From contig JBBEBP010000028.1 of NCBI GenBank assembly GCA_040882255.1, positions 6,506 through 70,505 of the forward strand: a stretch of DNA of 64,000 nt. Direction: 5' to 3'. This document shows positions 57,216 to 64,000 of the stretch, piece after piece. Numbering within the stretch: position 1 is the stretch's first letter; each line of letters begins with the position of its first letter. Source of the stretch: PWQG01 sp040882255 (GTDB lineage: Bacteria > Pseudomonadota > Gammaproteobacteria > Pseudomonadales > Pseudohongiellaceae). The notes beneath the pieces were generated by a model that searched no databases, was not told where the DNA came from, and was given only the letters and a program-made list of their open reading frames with translations. Both the position numbers and the translations under genes were made by a program.

Positions 57216-58277
57216 TCAGTTCGAAAGTGGTGTCTGTGTCGTGTCAATACGGTGTTGCGGTGCCAGTGGACCGTGGCCGATGTCCGGGCGCAGGAACAGG
57301 CGGATCAGTACCTGGAAACCGTTGCGTTGTCCCAGATAGAGCTGTTGGCCCGAGAGCAGGCCTGCCTGTGTGGTCCAGTCGTCCAGATCGTGGTCGTCGA
57401 AGCCCAGCCACAGGTCGCCACACGCCTCGCGTGCCCAGTCCTGATCGTGCCGGGAGAGGTCGATCAACAGCAGCTGGCCGCCCGGTTTCAGCATGCGGGC
57501 GCAGTCCTGCAGGGCGGCGGCCGGAGACGGAATGTGGTGCAGCACCATGTTGCTGACTATCAGGTCGGCGGCAAGGCTCTGCTCGACGCCGGTGGTGGTG
57601 TCGCCGTGGATGAACTGCACGTGTTCCTGCCGGCGTCCCTGGATGGTGTTCCTGGCGCGGTTGAGCATCTCCAGCGAGTTGTCGAGTGCCGTTACGTGAT
57701 CGAAGCGGTCGGCCAGTTGTCCCAGCAGAGCGCCCTCGCCTGGCCCGACCTCGACCACCCGGCTGTTGCGCGGCAGCCGCAGGCCATCGAGCAGATCCTG
57801 CAGCGTGGTTTCGTAGTGGTCGTATTCGGCGATCAGCGCCTGGTTCTCGCTGAACTGGTCCGCGTGCCGGCTGAAAAACGCCAGGGACTGCTGTGAACGC
57901 TCCTGCTGGATGGTGCTGATGCCTTCCTGCAGGGCGCGTGTCAGCGGCAATGCATCGATGCTGTGAAAAGCCTGGCGTTTGAAGTCCCGCCACGGATCAT
58001 CCGGCAGCAGCAGCGCACGTCGGTAGAAGATGCTGGTGCCCTCGCGGCGCGTGGAGACCAGCTCGGCCGTGGCCAGCACTTTCAGGTGGTGGCTGAGCGC
58101 GGACTGTCGTACATCCACGATGCGGCTCAGCTCCAGCACCCCGAAAGACTCGGTGCGCAGCAGGCGCAGGATATCCAGGCGCAGCGGATCGGCCAGCGCC
58201 TTGCACAGGCGGGCCAGGCTGCTTGAATCCGCAGTCGGGATGGCCGGGGGCGTCGTCTGTTCGGGCTGTGCGCTCAT
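57216..58277 (-). CDS. sahR: ArsR-type regulator fused to a SAM-methyltransferase-like domain (SahR-like)
   Basis: A 353-residue protein. Residues 20-95 are an ArsR winged helix (LARLCKALADPLRLDILRLL; VRQSALSHHLKVLATAELVS) without metal-binding Cys. Residues about 165-300 are a class-I SAM-binding fold (VVEVGPGEGALLGQL; ALDNSLEMLNRAR; DLIVSNMVLHHIPSP; LKPGGQLLLIDL). SahR regulators of proteobacteria, which sense SAH and repress SAM-cycle genes, have this family and genomic context. A perfect palindrome 50 bp upstream is its likely operator. The MT domain probably acts as the SAH sensor rather than an enzyme. Confidence 0.85.
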   Translation of the reverse strand: MSAQPEQTTPPAIPTADSSSLARLCKALADPLRLDILRLLRTESFGVLELSRIVDVRQSALSHHLKVLATAELVSTRREGTSIFYRRALLLPDDPWRDFKRQAFHSIDALPLTRALQEGISTIQQERSQQSLAFFSRHADQFSENQALIAEYDHYETTLQDLLDGLRLPRNSRVVEVGPGEGALLGQLADRFDHVTALDNSLEMLNRARNTIQGRRQEHVQFIHGDTTTGVEQSLAADLIVSNMVLHHIPSPAAALQDCARMLKPGGQLLLIDLSRHDQDWAREACGDLWLGFDDHDLDDWTTQAGLLSGQQLYLGQRNGFQVLIRLFLRPDIGHGPLAPQHRIDTTQTPLSN

Positions 58278-58328
58278 GGACTCTCAGGGTGGTTACGAGG
58301 GTCGCACTATAGCAGCTTCCGAAAATAT

Positions 58329-58344
58329 ATCAAAATATTTTGAT
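58329..58344. promoter_or_regulatory. SahR operator palindrome
   Basis: ATCAAAATATTTTGAT is a perfect 16-bp palindrome, flanked by ATAT and GGAT, 51 bp upstream of the sahR start. Its form agrees with the ATATCAA-type sites described for SahR. It should place the whole sahR-metK-ahcY-metF operon under SAH control. Confidence 0.7.
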
Positions 58345-58360
58345 GGATAAGGGGTCCGCT

Positions 58361-58873
58361 TCATCCGGGTACCTGGATGGACCTGAGTGGCAGGAACAGT
58401 CGACAACTTTCCGGACCCAGCGAGGTGAAACCGAATGCTTCATAGAAGAGCTGCGCGCGTTCGTCGATGGCATCGACCACCATGGCATGAATGGCGATTT
58501 CATCGCTGACGGCCAGCGTGCGTTTGAGTGCGTCGATCAGCAACATGCTGCCTGTGCCGCGCCCCTGTGCGACCTGGCTGACCGCCAGGCGTCCGAGCAG
58601 AGCGGCCGGTATCGGATGGCGGGGTAGCTTGCGCGCCAGGTCATTCGGCAACTGACCGAATTCAATCGACAGGGTAGACAGGGTGTAGTAACCCAGGATC
58701 GTGCCGGGGAGCTCAGCCTGAGTCGCCACAAACACACGGCTGACGCGGCGTTTTACATCCTGGCGGGCCTGTCTGTGGAGGTACTCATCCAGCGAGGTTT
58801 CGCCACGGTGAAAGCCGGGTCGGTCATGGCCGTTGTTCAGCGGCTCTATGACGAGATCCGGATAATCGGTCAT
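58361..58873 (-). CDS. GNAT acetyltransferase toxin (TacT/AtaT-like)
   Basis: A 170-residue GNAT protein with the toxin-type N-terminus PGFHRGETSLDEYLHRQARQD (the usual Cys is Arg here: F-H-R-G-E), LGRLAVSQVAQGRGTGSMLL as acetyl-CoA loop and QLFYEAFGFTSL with the catalytic Tyr. It would acetylate aminoacyl-tRNA. It overlaps the DUF1778 antitoxin gene by 4 nt. It is distinct in sequence from the GNAT toxin at 6868. Confidence 0.87.
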   Translation of the reverse strand: MTDYPDLVIEPLNNGHDRPGFHRGETSLDEYLHRQARQDVKRRVSRVFVATQAELPGTILGYYTLSTLSIEFGQLPNDLARKLPRHPIPAALLGRLAVSQVAQGRGTGSMLLIDALKRTLAVSDEIAIHAMVVDAIDERAQLFYEAFGFTSLGPESCRLFLPLRSIQVPG

Positions 58874-59157
58874 TTGCTGGTGACGCGCCGATCATGCTCC
58901 TCGAAAGCAGCCGCCAGCTTCTCATTGAAGCGGACCGGTTTGCTCAGCGCATTGAAAAACGCTTCGGCATTCCGGGCATTCAGACTCATCACCTCATGCT
59001 CATGGATGGTCTTCTCGGCACGCGCCATGGCGCTGGTCAGAATATAATGGCTGACAGTCTTGCCCTCGTAACTCGCGGCGCGTTCCAGCACCTGCTTGGC
59101 GCTGTGCTTCAACCGGAGGTTGATCCGGTCCTGTTTGGTGTCTGTGGTTGCGCTCAT
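58870..59157 (-). CDS. DUF1778 antitoxin
   Basis: A 95-residue RHH antitoxin: QDRINLRLKHSAKQVLERAA is the DUF1778 ribbon-helix and KTVSHYILTSAMARAEKTI the second helix; the tail (NAEAFFNALSKPVRFNEKL) is the toxin-covering region (F-x-x-AL-x-x-P motif). It precedes and overlaps the GNAT toxin gene. Confidence 0.9.
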   Translation of the reverse strand: MSATTDTKQDRINLRLKHSAKQVLERAASYEGKTVSHYILTSAMARAEKTIHEHEVMSLNARNAEAFFNALSKPVRFNEKLAAAFEEHDRRVTSK

Positions 59158-59195
59158 GGTGAATACCTTCCCGCGTGGATTGCGGACAGGAGGAT

Positions 59196-59224
59196 AATGT
59201 ACGTCAAAACGGTGCCTTTTTCAA
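59196..59224 (-). promoter_or_regulatory. Promoter of the second DUF1778/GNAT pair
   Basis: On the minus strand TTGAAA (59219-59224) and TACATT (59196-59201) are 17 nt apart, about 39 bp upstream of the antitoxin start. The remaining gap to 59326 shows nothing else. Confidence 0.45.
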
Positions 59225-59326
59225 TGGCCTTCCGAACGGACTCCGCCGTGATGCAACTGTCGTGCTGTGGATATTGAGTCACTGCTGCCATATGGTGACG
59301 ACTACGCGGAGCAGAAGGAGCCCGAA

Positions 59327-59374
59327 ATGAGCCGAACCACTCGCACAACGCCTTCCCGGGCCTTCACCGGGTAA
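59327..59374 (+). CDS. Short leader ORF before an Acr3-like transporter
   Basis: A 15-codon ORF (MSRTTRTTPSRAFTG) has AAGGAG (59315-59320) six bases before its ATG, a better ribosome-binding site than the transporter itself has. Its TAA overlaps the transporter ATG by one base (TAATG). Translation of the transporter is therefore probably coupled to this leader. The peptide is rich in Thr and Arg. It could be a regulatory leader or simply mark a mis-started or mutated N-terminus. Confidence 0.5.
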   Translation: MSRTTRTTPSRAFTG

Positions 59375-60348
59375 TGCGCGACCGGATCGAACGTCAGCAA
59401 TCCTGGATCTATCTGATCGCCATCCTCGCGGGGCTGGCCATCGGACTGGATCAGCCCGATGCGACGGCCCGGCTCGAGGTCTTTCTCTGGCCGTTGCTCG
59501 GCGCTTTGCTCTACGCTACCTTCACCCAGGTCCCGCTGACGCGGATCGGGCAGGGACTAAGGGACTGGCGCTTCCTGGCGGCGTTGCTGCTCGGCAACTT
59601 CGTGGTGATTCCCCTCGTCGTGGGCGGACTGATGTCCGCCCTGCCGGTATCGCCCGTGGTCCAGGCCGGCGTGCTGCTGGTGCTGCTCGTCCCCTGCACC
59701 GACTGGTTCATCAGCTTTACCCATCTCGGTAGAGGAGATACCGGCCGGGCCATTGCCGCCGCGCCGGTGCTGCTGCTCGTGCAGTTGCTGGCCCTGCCTC
59801 TCTATCTGTGGTTTTTCCTGGGAGCGGAATGGCTGCGGACCGCGATCAGCAGCCAGCTGCTCGGCGCCTTTGCGGGATTGATCCTCACTCCCCTGGCCCT
59901 GGCCTGGGTGACTGAGCGCCTGGCCGAGCGCAGTAGCCAGGCCAGACGGCTGGTGCATGGGCTGGGTATTCTGCCCGTCCCTCTCCTGGCGCTGGTGGTG
60001 TTTGTCATTGCCGCTTCCCAGGTGGCGACCGTAGCCGGCCTCGGCGGCGTGATGTTGCAGGTGCTGCTGATTTTCCTCGCCTACCTGGTGTTCGCCGCTT
60101 TCCTCGGCATGACGCTCGGCAGGCTCTTCCGGCTGCCGGCGCCTTCGGCCAGGACGCTGACCTTCAGCTTCGGTACGCGCAATTCCTTCGTGGTGCTGCC
60201 CGTGGCCCTGACGCTGCCCGAGGCGTGGCAGGCCGCCGTGGTGGTCATCGTCTTCCAGTCGCTGGTAGAGCTGCTCGGCATGGTGGCCTACCTGCGCTGG
60301 GTGCCGGCCCGATTGATTCCGAGTCCGGTCACTGAACCAGATGCCTGA
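59374..60348 (+). CDS. Acr3/bile-acid-symporter-superfamily transporter
   Basis: A 324-residue protein with about ten membrane helices. VQAGVLLVLLVPCTDWFISFTHLGRGD contains the Cys-Thr pair seen in helix 4 of Acr3-type arsenite exporters, and LTFSFGTRNSFVVLPVALTLP the unwound helix of the BASS fold. It is only distantly related to the Acr3 at 47861 and is often annotated as arsenic resistance protein. No arsR or arsC is adjacent, so arsenite, another anion or an organic acid remain possible. It has no good ribosome-binding site except through the overlapping leader ORF. Confidence 0.78.
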   Translation: MRDRIERQQSWIYLIAILAGLAIGLDQPDATARLEVFLWPLLGALLYATFTQVPLTRIGQGLRDWRFLAALLLGNFVVIPLVVGGLMSALPVSPVVQAGVLLVLLVPCTDWFISFTHLGRGDTGRAIAAAPVLLLVQLLALPLYLWFFLGAEWLRTAISSQLLGAFAGLILTPLALAWVTERLAERSSQARRLVHGLGILPVPLLALVVFVIAASQVATVAGLGGVMLQVLLIFLAYLVFAAFLGMTLGRLFRLPAPSARTLTFSFGTRNSFVVLPVALTLPEAWQAAVVVIVFQSLVELLGMVAYLRWVPARLIPSPVTEPDA

Positions 60349-60432
60349 TGAGGGGAAGGTGCTCGCCATGGGTCGATTCATGGGCAGCCCCCGGGCCGGA
60401 TGAATTTTTGCGCAATCGGTAGATGTGCATTA

Positions 60433-60450
60433 TGATGCTGAATAGCATCA
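60433..60450. promoter_or_regulatory. VapB operator
   Basis: TGATGCT and AGCATCA form perfect 7-bp arms around GAAT, 22 bp upstream of the antitoxin start. Typical of VapBC autoregulation; function inferred. Confidence 0.6.
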
Positions 60451-60472
60451 ATTTTGATTCAAGGTGATCCCT

Positions 60473-60691
60473 GTGCGTACTACTGTGACCATCGACGATT
60501 CGCTGTATCAAAAAGCGCTCGAAGTCGCCGATCCGGATATGAACAAGGCGGATTTATTCCGGGAGGCCATCAGTACTTTTGTGAGGGTGCAGGCAGCCAA
60601 ACGCCTTGCCGCGTTGGGCGGGGCTGCCCCTGACATGAAGGAAATCCCTCGCAGAAGCAGTGAAACCGGTGCCCATGAGTGTGCTGGTTGA
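60473..60691 (+). CDS. vapB: VapB-type antitoxin
   Basis: A 72-residue protein with an RHH-like N-terminus (RTTVTIDDSLYQKALEVAD), the VapB_antitoxin family pattern, followed by NKADLFREAISTFVRVQAAKRLAALGG (in pieces), the end matching antitoxins that pair with PIN toxins. GTG 60473 is chosen with AAGG eight bases before it; GTG 60464 is in frame too. It overlaps vapC by 17 nt. Confidence 0.85.
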   Translation: MRTTVTIDDSLYQKALEVADPDMNKADLFREAISTFVRVQAAKRLAALGGAAPDMKEIPRRSSETGAHECAG

Positions 60692-61052
60692 TACTTCCGT
60701 CTGGGTGGATCATTTCAAACGACGCAGCGAATCGCTGGTGGCCTTGATGCTGCGGGATGAGGTGCTTACACACCCCATGGTATTGGGCGAGTTGGCCTGC
60801 GGTACGCCACCCGAGCCACGGGAACGCACACTTGGCGATATCGGCCTGTTGCGGCCGGCCACACAGGCAAGTCCAGACGAGGTGATGGCATTCATTGAGC
60901 GGGAAAAGCTGTACGGCCAGGGTTGTGGCCTTGTGGATATGTCCCTGCTCGCATCTGCACTGATGACACAGGGTACTCGCCTGTGGACGCTCGACAAGCG
61001 ACTGGCTGCGCTGGCCGCGCGGTTCGACGTCGCTATTGAAGCTCACCGTTGA
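60675..61052 (+). CDS. vapC: VapC PIN-domain ribonuclease toxin
   Basis: A 125-residue PIN toxin: SVLVDTSVWVDHFKRR (Asp6), Glu in MVLGELACGTPP, LVDMSLLASALM (Asp) and LWTLDKRL (Asp) give the four acids. The subgroup with HFK and GELACG is the tRNA-fMet-cleaving VapC type in enterobacteria, but the target cannot be told here. The ATG at 60675 starts the conserved motif. Confidence 0.9.
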   Translation: MSVLVDTSVWVDHFKRRSESLVALMLRDEVLTHPMVLGELACGTPPEPRERTLGDIGLLRPATQASPDEVMAFIEREKLYGQGCGLVDMSLLASALMTQGTRLWTLDKRLAALAARFDVAIEAHR

Positions 61053-61074
61053 GCAAGCTCTCCGGCGTCTCCCC

Positions 61075-63399
61075 TCATAGCCGCACCATCCGCAACCGCA
61101 GCGCATTACCGATCACGCTGACCGAGGACAGCGACATCGCGGCGGCCGCGAAGATCGGCGACAGCAGCAGACCGGTGAACGGATACAGCACGCCGGCCGC
61201 AATCGGCACGCCGGCGGAGTTGTAGATGAAAGCGAAGAACAGGTTCTGGCGGATGTTGCGCATGGTCGCCAGCGACAGGCGCCGCGCCGCCACTATGCCG
61301 TTCAGGTCGCCCCGCAGCAGTGTGACTCCGGCGCTCTCGATGGCGACATCCGTACCGGTGCCCATGGCCACGCCGACATCCGCCGTGGCCAGCGCCGGTG
61401 CATCGTTGACCCCGTCGCCGGCCATCACCACGACGCGGCCCTCGTCCTTCAGGCGCTGGATCACCCGGCCCTTGTCCTCCGGCAGTACTTCGGCCTCCAC
61501 CTCGTCGATGTGCAGGCGCCGGGCCACGGCTTCGGCCGAGGTGCGGTTGTCGCCGGTCAGCATCACCACGCGGATGCCATCATCCTGCAAGGCCCGGATG
61601 GCCGCCTCGGTGGTCTCCTTGACCGGGTCGGCGATGGCGATCAGGCCGATGACCTGCCCGTTCGCGGCGGCGAATATCACCGTGGCGCCGTCCTCGCGCA
61701 GACGGTTGGCCTCGTCCTCGAACGCTGTGGTGTCGACCTGCTCGGACTCCATCAGCAGACGGTTGCCCAGCAGGATGCAGTGCCCGTCAATGGTGCCGGT
61801 CACGCCCTTGCCGTTCGGAGCGTCGAAGTCCTGCGCGTCCGGTGCTTCGATATCCTGTTCGCGGGCTTTCTCCAGGATGGCGTGGGCCAGCGGGTGTTCG
61901 CTGCCCTTTTCCAGGCCGGCGGACAGGCGCAACAGGGTCTGTTCATCGCTGCTGTCGGCTGCCACCAGCTGCGTGACCTGTGGACGCCCTTCGGTCAGTG
62001 TGCCGGTCTTGTCGACCACTACCGTATCAACTTTCTCCATCCGTTCCAGCGCCTCGGCATCGCGGATCAGTACGCCACCCTGCGCGCCGCGGCCCACGCC
62101 GACCATGATCGACATCGGCGTGGCCAGCCCCAGCGCACAGGGACAGGCAATGATAAGTACGCTGACGGCGGCGATCAGCGCATAGGCCATGGACGGCTCG
62201 GGACCGACCAGTGACCAGACGATGAAGGCGATAACCGCGACGAGGACCACGGCTGGCACGAACCACGAGGCCACCTTGTCGGCCAGCCCCTGGATCGGCG
62301 CCCGGCTGCGCTGGGCGGCCGCCACCATCTGTACGATCTGCGACAGCATGGTGTCGCGGCCCACGCGGTCGGCGCGCATGATGAAGCTGCCCTGCTGGTT
62401 GATGCTGCCGCCGATCACGATGTCGCCGGCCTCCTTGCGTACCGCCAGCGGCTCGCCGGTGACCATGGACTCGTCCACGTTGGAGCGGCCTTCCAGTACT
62501 TCCCCGTCCAGTGGTACCTTGTCGCCGGGGCGCACCCGCAGGCGGTCGCCGACCCGCACCTCGTCCAGCGCGACTTCGCTGTCCTCTCCATTGTCATTAA
62601 TGCGGCGCGCGGTGGCGGGTGCCAGGTCCATCAGGGCGCGGATCGCGCCGGAAGTCTTTTCCCGGGCGCGCAGTTCCAGTACCTGGCCCAGCAGCACCAG
62701 CACCACGATCACGGCCGCGGCCTCGAAGTACACGGCAACAGAGCCATCCGCCTGGCGAAATGCGTCTGGAAAGACACCCGGCGCCAGCGTCGCCACCAGG
62801 CTATAGACCAGGGCCACACCCGTGCCGATGGCAATCAGGGTGAACATGTTGAGGTTGCGGCTGACGATCGATTTCCAGCCGCGCACGAAAAATGGTTTGC
62901 CGCACCACAGCACGACCGGGGTGGCCAGCGCGAGCTGGATCCAGTTGGACGTCTGCGCGGTCATCATCTCGTGCAAGCCGACCAGGTGGCCTCCCATTTC
63001 CAGCAGGAATACCGGCAGGGTGAGGGCGGCGCCGACCCAGAAGCGGCGCGTCATGTCTGTCAGCTCCTGCGAAGGTCCCTGGTCCGGCGCGGCCTGCTCC
63101 GGTTCCAGGCCCATGCCGCAGATCGGACAGTCGCCCGGGCCTTCCTGGCGGATTTCAGGGTGCATGGGGCAGGTATACATGGTGCCGGGTGCCGCCGGTT
63201 CGGTCTCGCGCTCCGATTCCGACAGCCAGGACTCGGGGTCCGCATCGAATTTCTTCTTGCAGTGCCCGGAGCAGAAATACCAGGTATCACCCGCATGACG
63301 GCTCCGGTGTTCAGTGCTGTGAGGGTCCACGTCCATGCCGCAGACGGGATCCTTTACGGCATGGGAATCAGTCTGGTTGTCATCGCTGCTGTGCATCAT
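61075..63399 (-). CDS. P1B-type copper-translocating ATPase with YHS and HMBD domains
   Basis: A 774-residue heavy-metal ATPase. The N-terminus has a YHS domain (DPVCGMDVDPHS; WYFCSGHCKKKFDADP) and a heavy-metal-binding domain (YTCPMHPEIRQEGPGDCPICGMGLEP). Eight membrane helices follow; LIIACPCALGLATPMSI carries the CPC ion site of Cu+/Ag+ ATPases, VVVDKTGTLTEG the phosphorylated Asp, EHPLAHAI the His-Pro motif, and MAGDGVNDAPALATADVGVAMG the hinge. It exports Cu+ or Ag+ from the cytoplasm. Its ATG overlaps the permease stop, so the two are co-expressed. No CueR-like regulator is in the window. Confidence 0.93.
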   Translation of the reverse strand: MMHSSDDNQTDSHAVKDPVCGMDVDPHSTEHRSRHAGDTWYFCSGHCKKKFDADPESWLSESERETEPAAPGTMYTCPMHPEIRQEGPGDCPICGMGLEPEQAAPDQGPSQELTDMTRRFWVGAALTLPVFLLEMGGHLVGLHEMMTAQTSNWIQLALATPVVLWCGKPFFVRGWKSIVSRNLNMFTLIAIGTGVALVYSLVATLAPGVFPDAFRQADGSVAVYFEAAAVIVVLVLLGQVLELRAREKTSGAIRALMDLAPATARRINDNGEDSEVALDEVRVGDRLRVRPGDKVPLDGEVLEGRSNVDESMVTGEPLAVRKEAGDIVIGGSINQQGSFIMRADRVGRDTMLSQIVQMVAAAQRSRAPIQGLADKVASWFVPAVVLVAVIAFIVWSLVGPEPSMAYALIAAVSVLIIACPCALGLATPMSIMVGVGRGAQGGVLIRDAEALERMEKVDTVVVDKTGTLTEGRPQVTQLVAADSSDEQTLLRLSAGLEKGSEHPLAHAILEKAREQDIEAPDAQDFDAPNGKGVTGTIDGHCILLGNRLLMESEQVDTTAFEDEANRLREDGATVIFAAANGQVIGLIAIADPVKETTEAAIRALQDDGIRVVMLTGDNRTSAEAVARRLHIDEVEAEVLPEDKGRVIQRLKDEGRVVVMAGDGVNDAPALATADVGVAMGTGTDVAIESAGVTLLRGDLNGIVAARRLSLATMRNIRQNLFFAFIYNSAGVPIAAGVLYPFTGLLLSPIFAAAAMSLSSVSVIGNALRLRMVRL

Positions 63400-64000
63400 G
63401 AGTGCGCTCCTTGTCCATGGTCATCCTTCGGGCGGAATCGTGTGAGGAATACCCATTCCAGGATTGCGATCAATGCCATAACGGTGACCGCCAGAATGAC
63501 AATCATAGGATCGGTGCCGAGTTTCACCCATACGAACCCTGCCAGTACCAATGCGTCCAGGACAATCGCGATGACAGGAATCAACGGGTTCGCCCGTACT
63601 TCCTTGCGCAAGTACCGGAGCACACCCCAGTGAATGGCAATATCCATGACCAGATAGAAAATGATGCCCAGTGCCGCGATCCGCGACAGGTCGAAGAAGG
63701 TGGTGAGCACCAGGCCCAGCACGACTGTATACACCAGCGTGTGGCGCTGTATGGAGCCCGGCATGCCGAAGTGACTGTGCGGGACCAGGCGCATCTCGGT
63801 CAGCATCGCCAGCATCCGCGATACCGCGAAAATGCTGGCGATGATGCCACCGGCGGTAGCCATCATCGCGATGATCACCGTGAACCATACCCCGATTTCT
63901 CCCAGCGCCGGACGGGCAGCGGCGGCCAGTGAATAGTTCCGGGTTTCGATGATTTCCTCAAGCGACAGATTGCCGGCCACCGCGAATCCGACCAGGGTGT
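63396..64000 (-). CDS. APC-family amino-acid permease, C-terminal part (cut by window edge)
   Basis: The frame is open to the end of the window and encodes the last ~200 residues of an APC-type permease. GEIGVWFTVIIAMMATAGGIIASIFAVSRML is helix 8 with the loop typical of YhdG/cationic amino-acid carriers; five helices follow, ending in a hydrophilic tail FRPKDDHGQGAHS. Upstream codons read TLVGFAVAGNLSLEE, so 63980 is not the real start. It is followed by and overlaps the copper ATPase gene, an unusual partnership. Confidence 0.82.
   Translation of the reverse strand, partial: TLVGFAVAGNLSLEEIIETRNYSLAAAARPALGEIGVWFTVIIAMMATAGGIIASIFAVSRMLAMLTEMRLVPHSHFGMPGSIQRHTLVYTVVLGLVLTTFFDLSRIAALGIIFYLVMDIAIHWGVLRYLRKEVRANPLIPVIAIVLDALVLAGFVWVKLGTDPMIVILAVTVMALIAILEWVFLTRFRPKDDHGQGAHS

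Noticed and set aside
1..64000. A prophage, integrative element or integron carrying the TA genes
   Set aside because: No integrase, transposase, attC-like series or tRNA attachment site is visible in the window.

Overview
The window is high-GC, gene-dense bacterial DNA with ordinary Gram-negative operon structure. UbiK, RsmE, Rep helicase, YifB/ComM, GlnK-AmtB behind a sigma-54/NtrC-type region, a TonB-dependent receptor, SapC, Acr3 and TPR-sulfotransferases together suggest a gammaproteobacterium. Acidic secreted proteins hint at a saline or marine habitat, but I cannot name a genus. A run of 10 N at 26460-26469 shows a draft assembly. I saw no rRNA, tRNA, CRISPR array, integrase, transposase or prophage gene.

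Layout. 1-7.4 kb: a cluster of small toxin-antitoxin (TA) pairs (CopG remnant, BrnT/BrnA, Phd/PIN, two AbrB/PIN pairs, DUF1778/GNAT) interleaved with SapC, a family-2 glycosyltransferase and a sugar-nucleotide epimerase. 7.4-10.5 kb: dTDP-rhamnose genes rmlA, rmlC and rmlD (rmlB is not here), interrupted by a reversed DUF2442/DUF4160 pair. 10.5-13.4 kb: a secreted protein with a matrixin-type metalloprotease, then an MNT/HEPN pair whose HEPN gene is broken. 13.5-14.9 kb: manC on the minus strand.

15.0-25.3 kb is the most interesting part. Seven closely spaced plus-strand genes encode a membrane sulfatase-fold protein, a PEP-synthase-like kinase with an N-terminal nucleotidyltransferase-like domain, a class-I glutamine amidotransferase, a LicC-like cytidylyltransferase, a CDP-glycerol-glycerophosphotransferase-like protein, a small membrane protein and a YidC paralog. 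The three central enzymes match, by family and order of chemistry, the Campylobacter jejuni Cj1418-Cj1416-Cj1417 route (L-glutamine kinase, phosphoglutamine cytidylyltransferase, gamma-glutamyl-CDP-amidate hydrolase) that makes CDP-phosphoramidate for capsule decoration. I propose a phosphoramidate surface-glycan modification system in this organism, with different downstream transfer machinery.

25.4-32.7 kb: two c5-type cytochromes, rep, yifB/comM, ubiK and glnK-amtB. 33.0-39.0 kb: a TonB receptor and two convergent family-C69 dipeptidase paralogs that carry Ser where the family uses an N-terminal Cys. 39.0-43.8 kb: two TPR-sulfotransferases and an AbiE pair with a striking operator. 43.8-46.4 kb: rsmE and a cobalamin-riboswitch-controlled pair (DUF6580 plus BtuF-like). 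46.4-49.8 kb: RHH antitoxin, MazEF, then arsR-acr3-usp. 49.9-53.4 kb: a fused di-haem peroxidase-like protein, HicB with a truncated hicA, and a secreted esterase-like hydrolase. 53.7-58.3 kb: a methionine-cycle operon sahR-metK-ahcY-metF. 58.3-64.0 kb: GNAT/DUF1778 TA, an Acr3-like transporter behind a tiny leader ORF, VapBC, a copper-type P1B ATPase and the end of an amino-acid permease.

Two intergenic repeat families recur: palindromes with a GGGAC(A/T)GTCCC core (five sites, one a perfect 48-bp inverted repeat running into a gene end) and inverted repeats built on TCTCGCAGAG/CTCGCCAAGAG (two sites). About fourteen TA or TA-like loci in 64 kb is a very high density, and at least three of them look inactivated.
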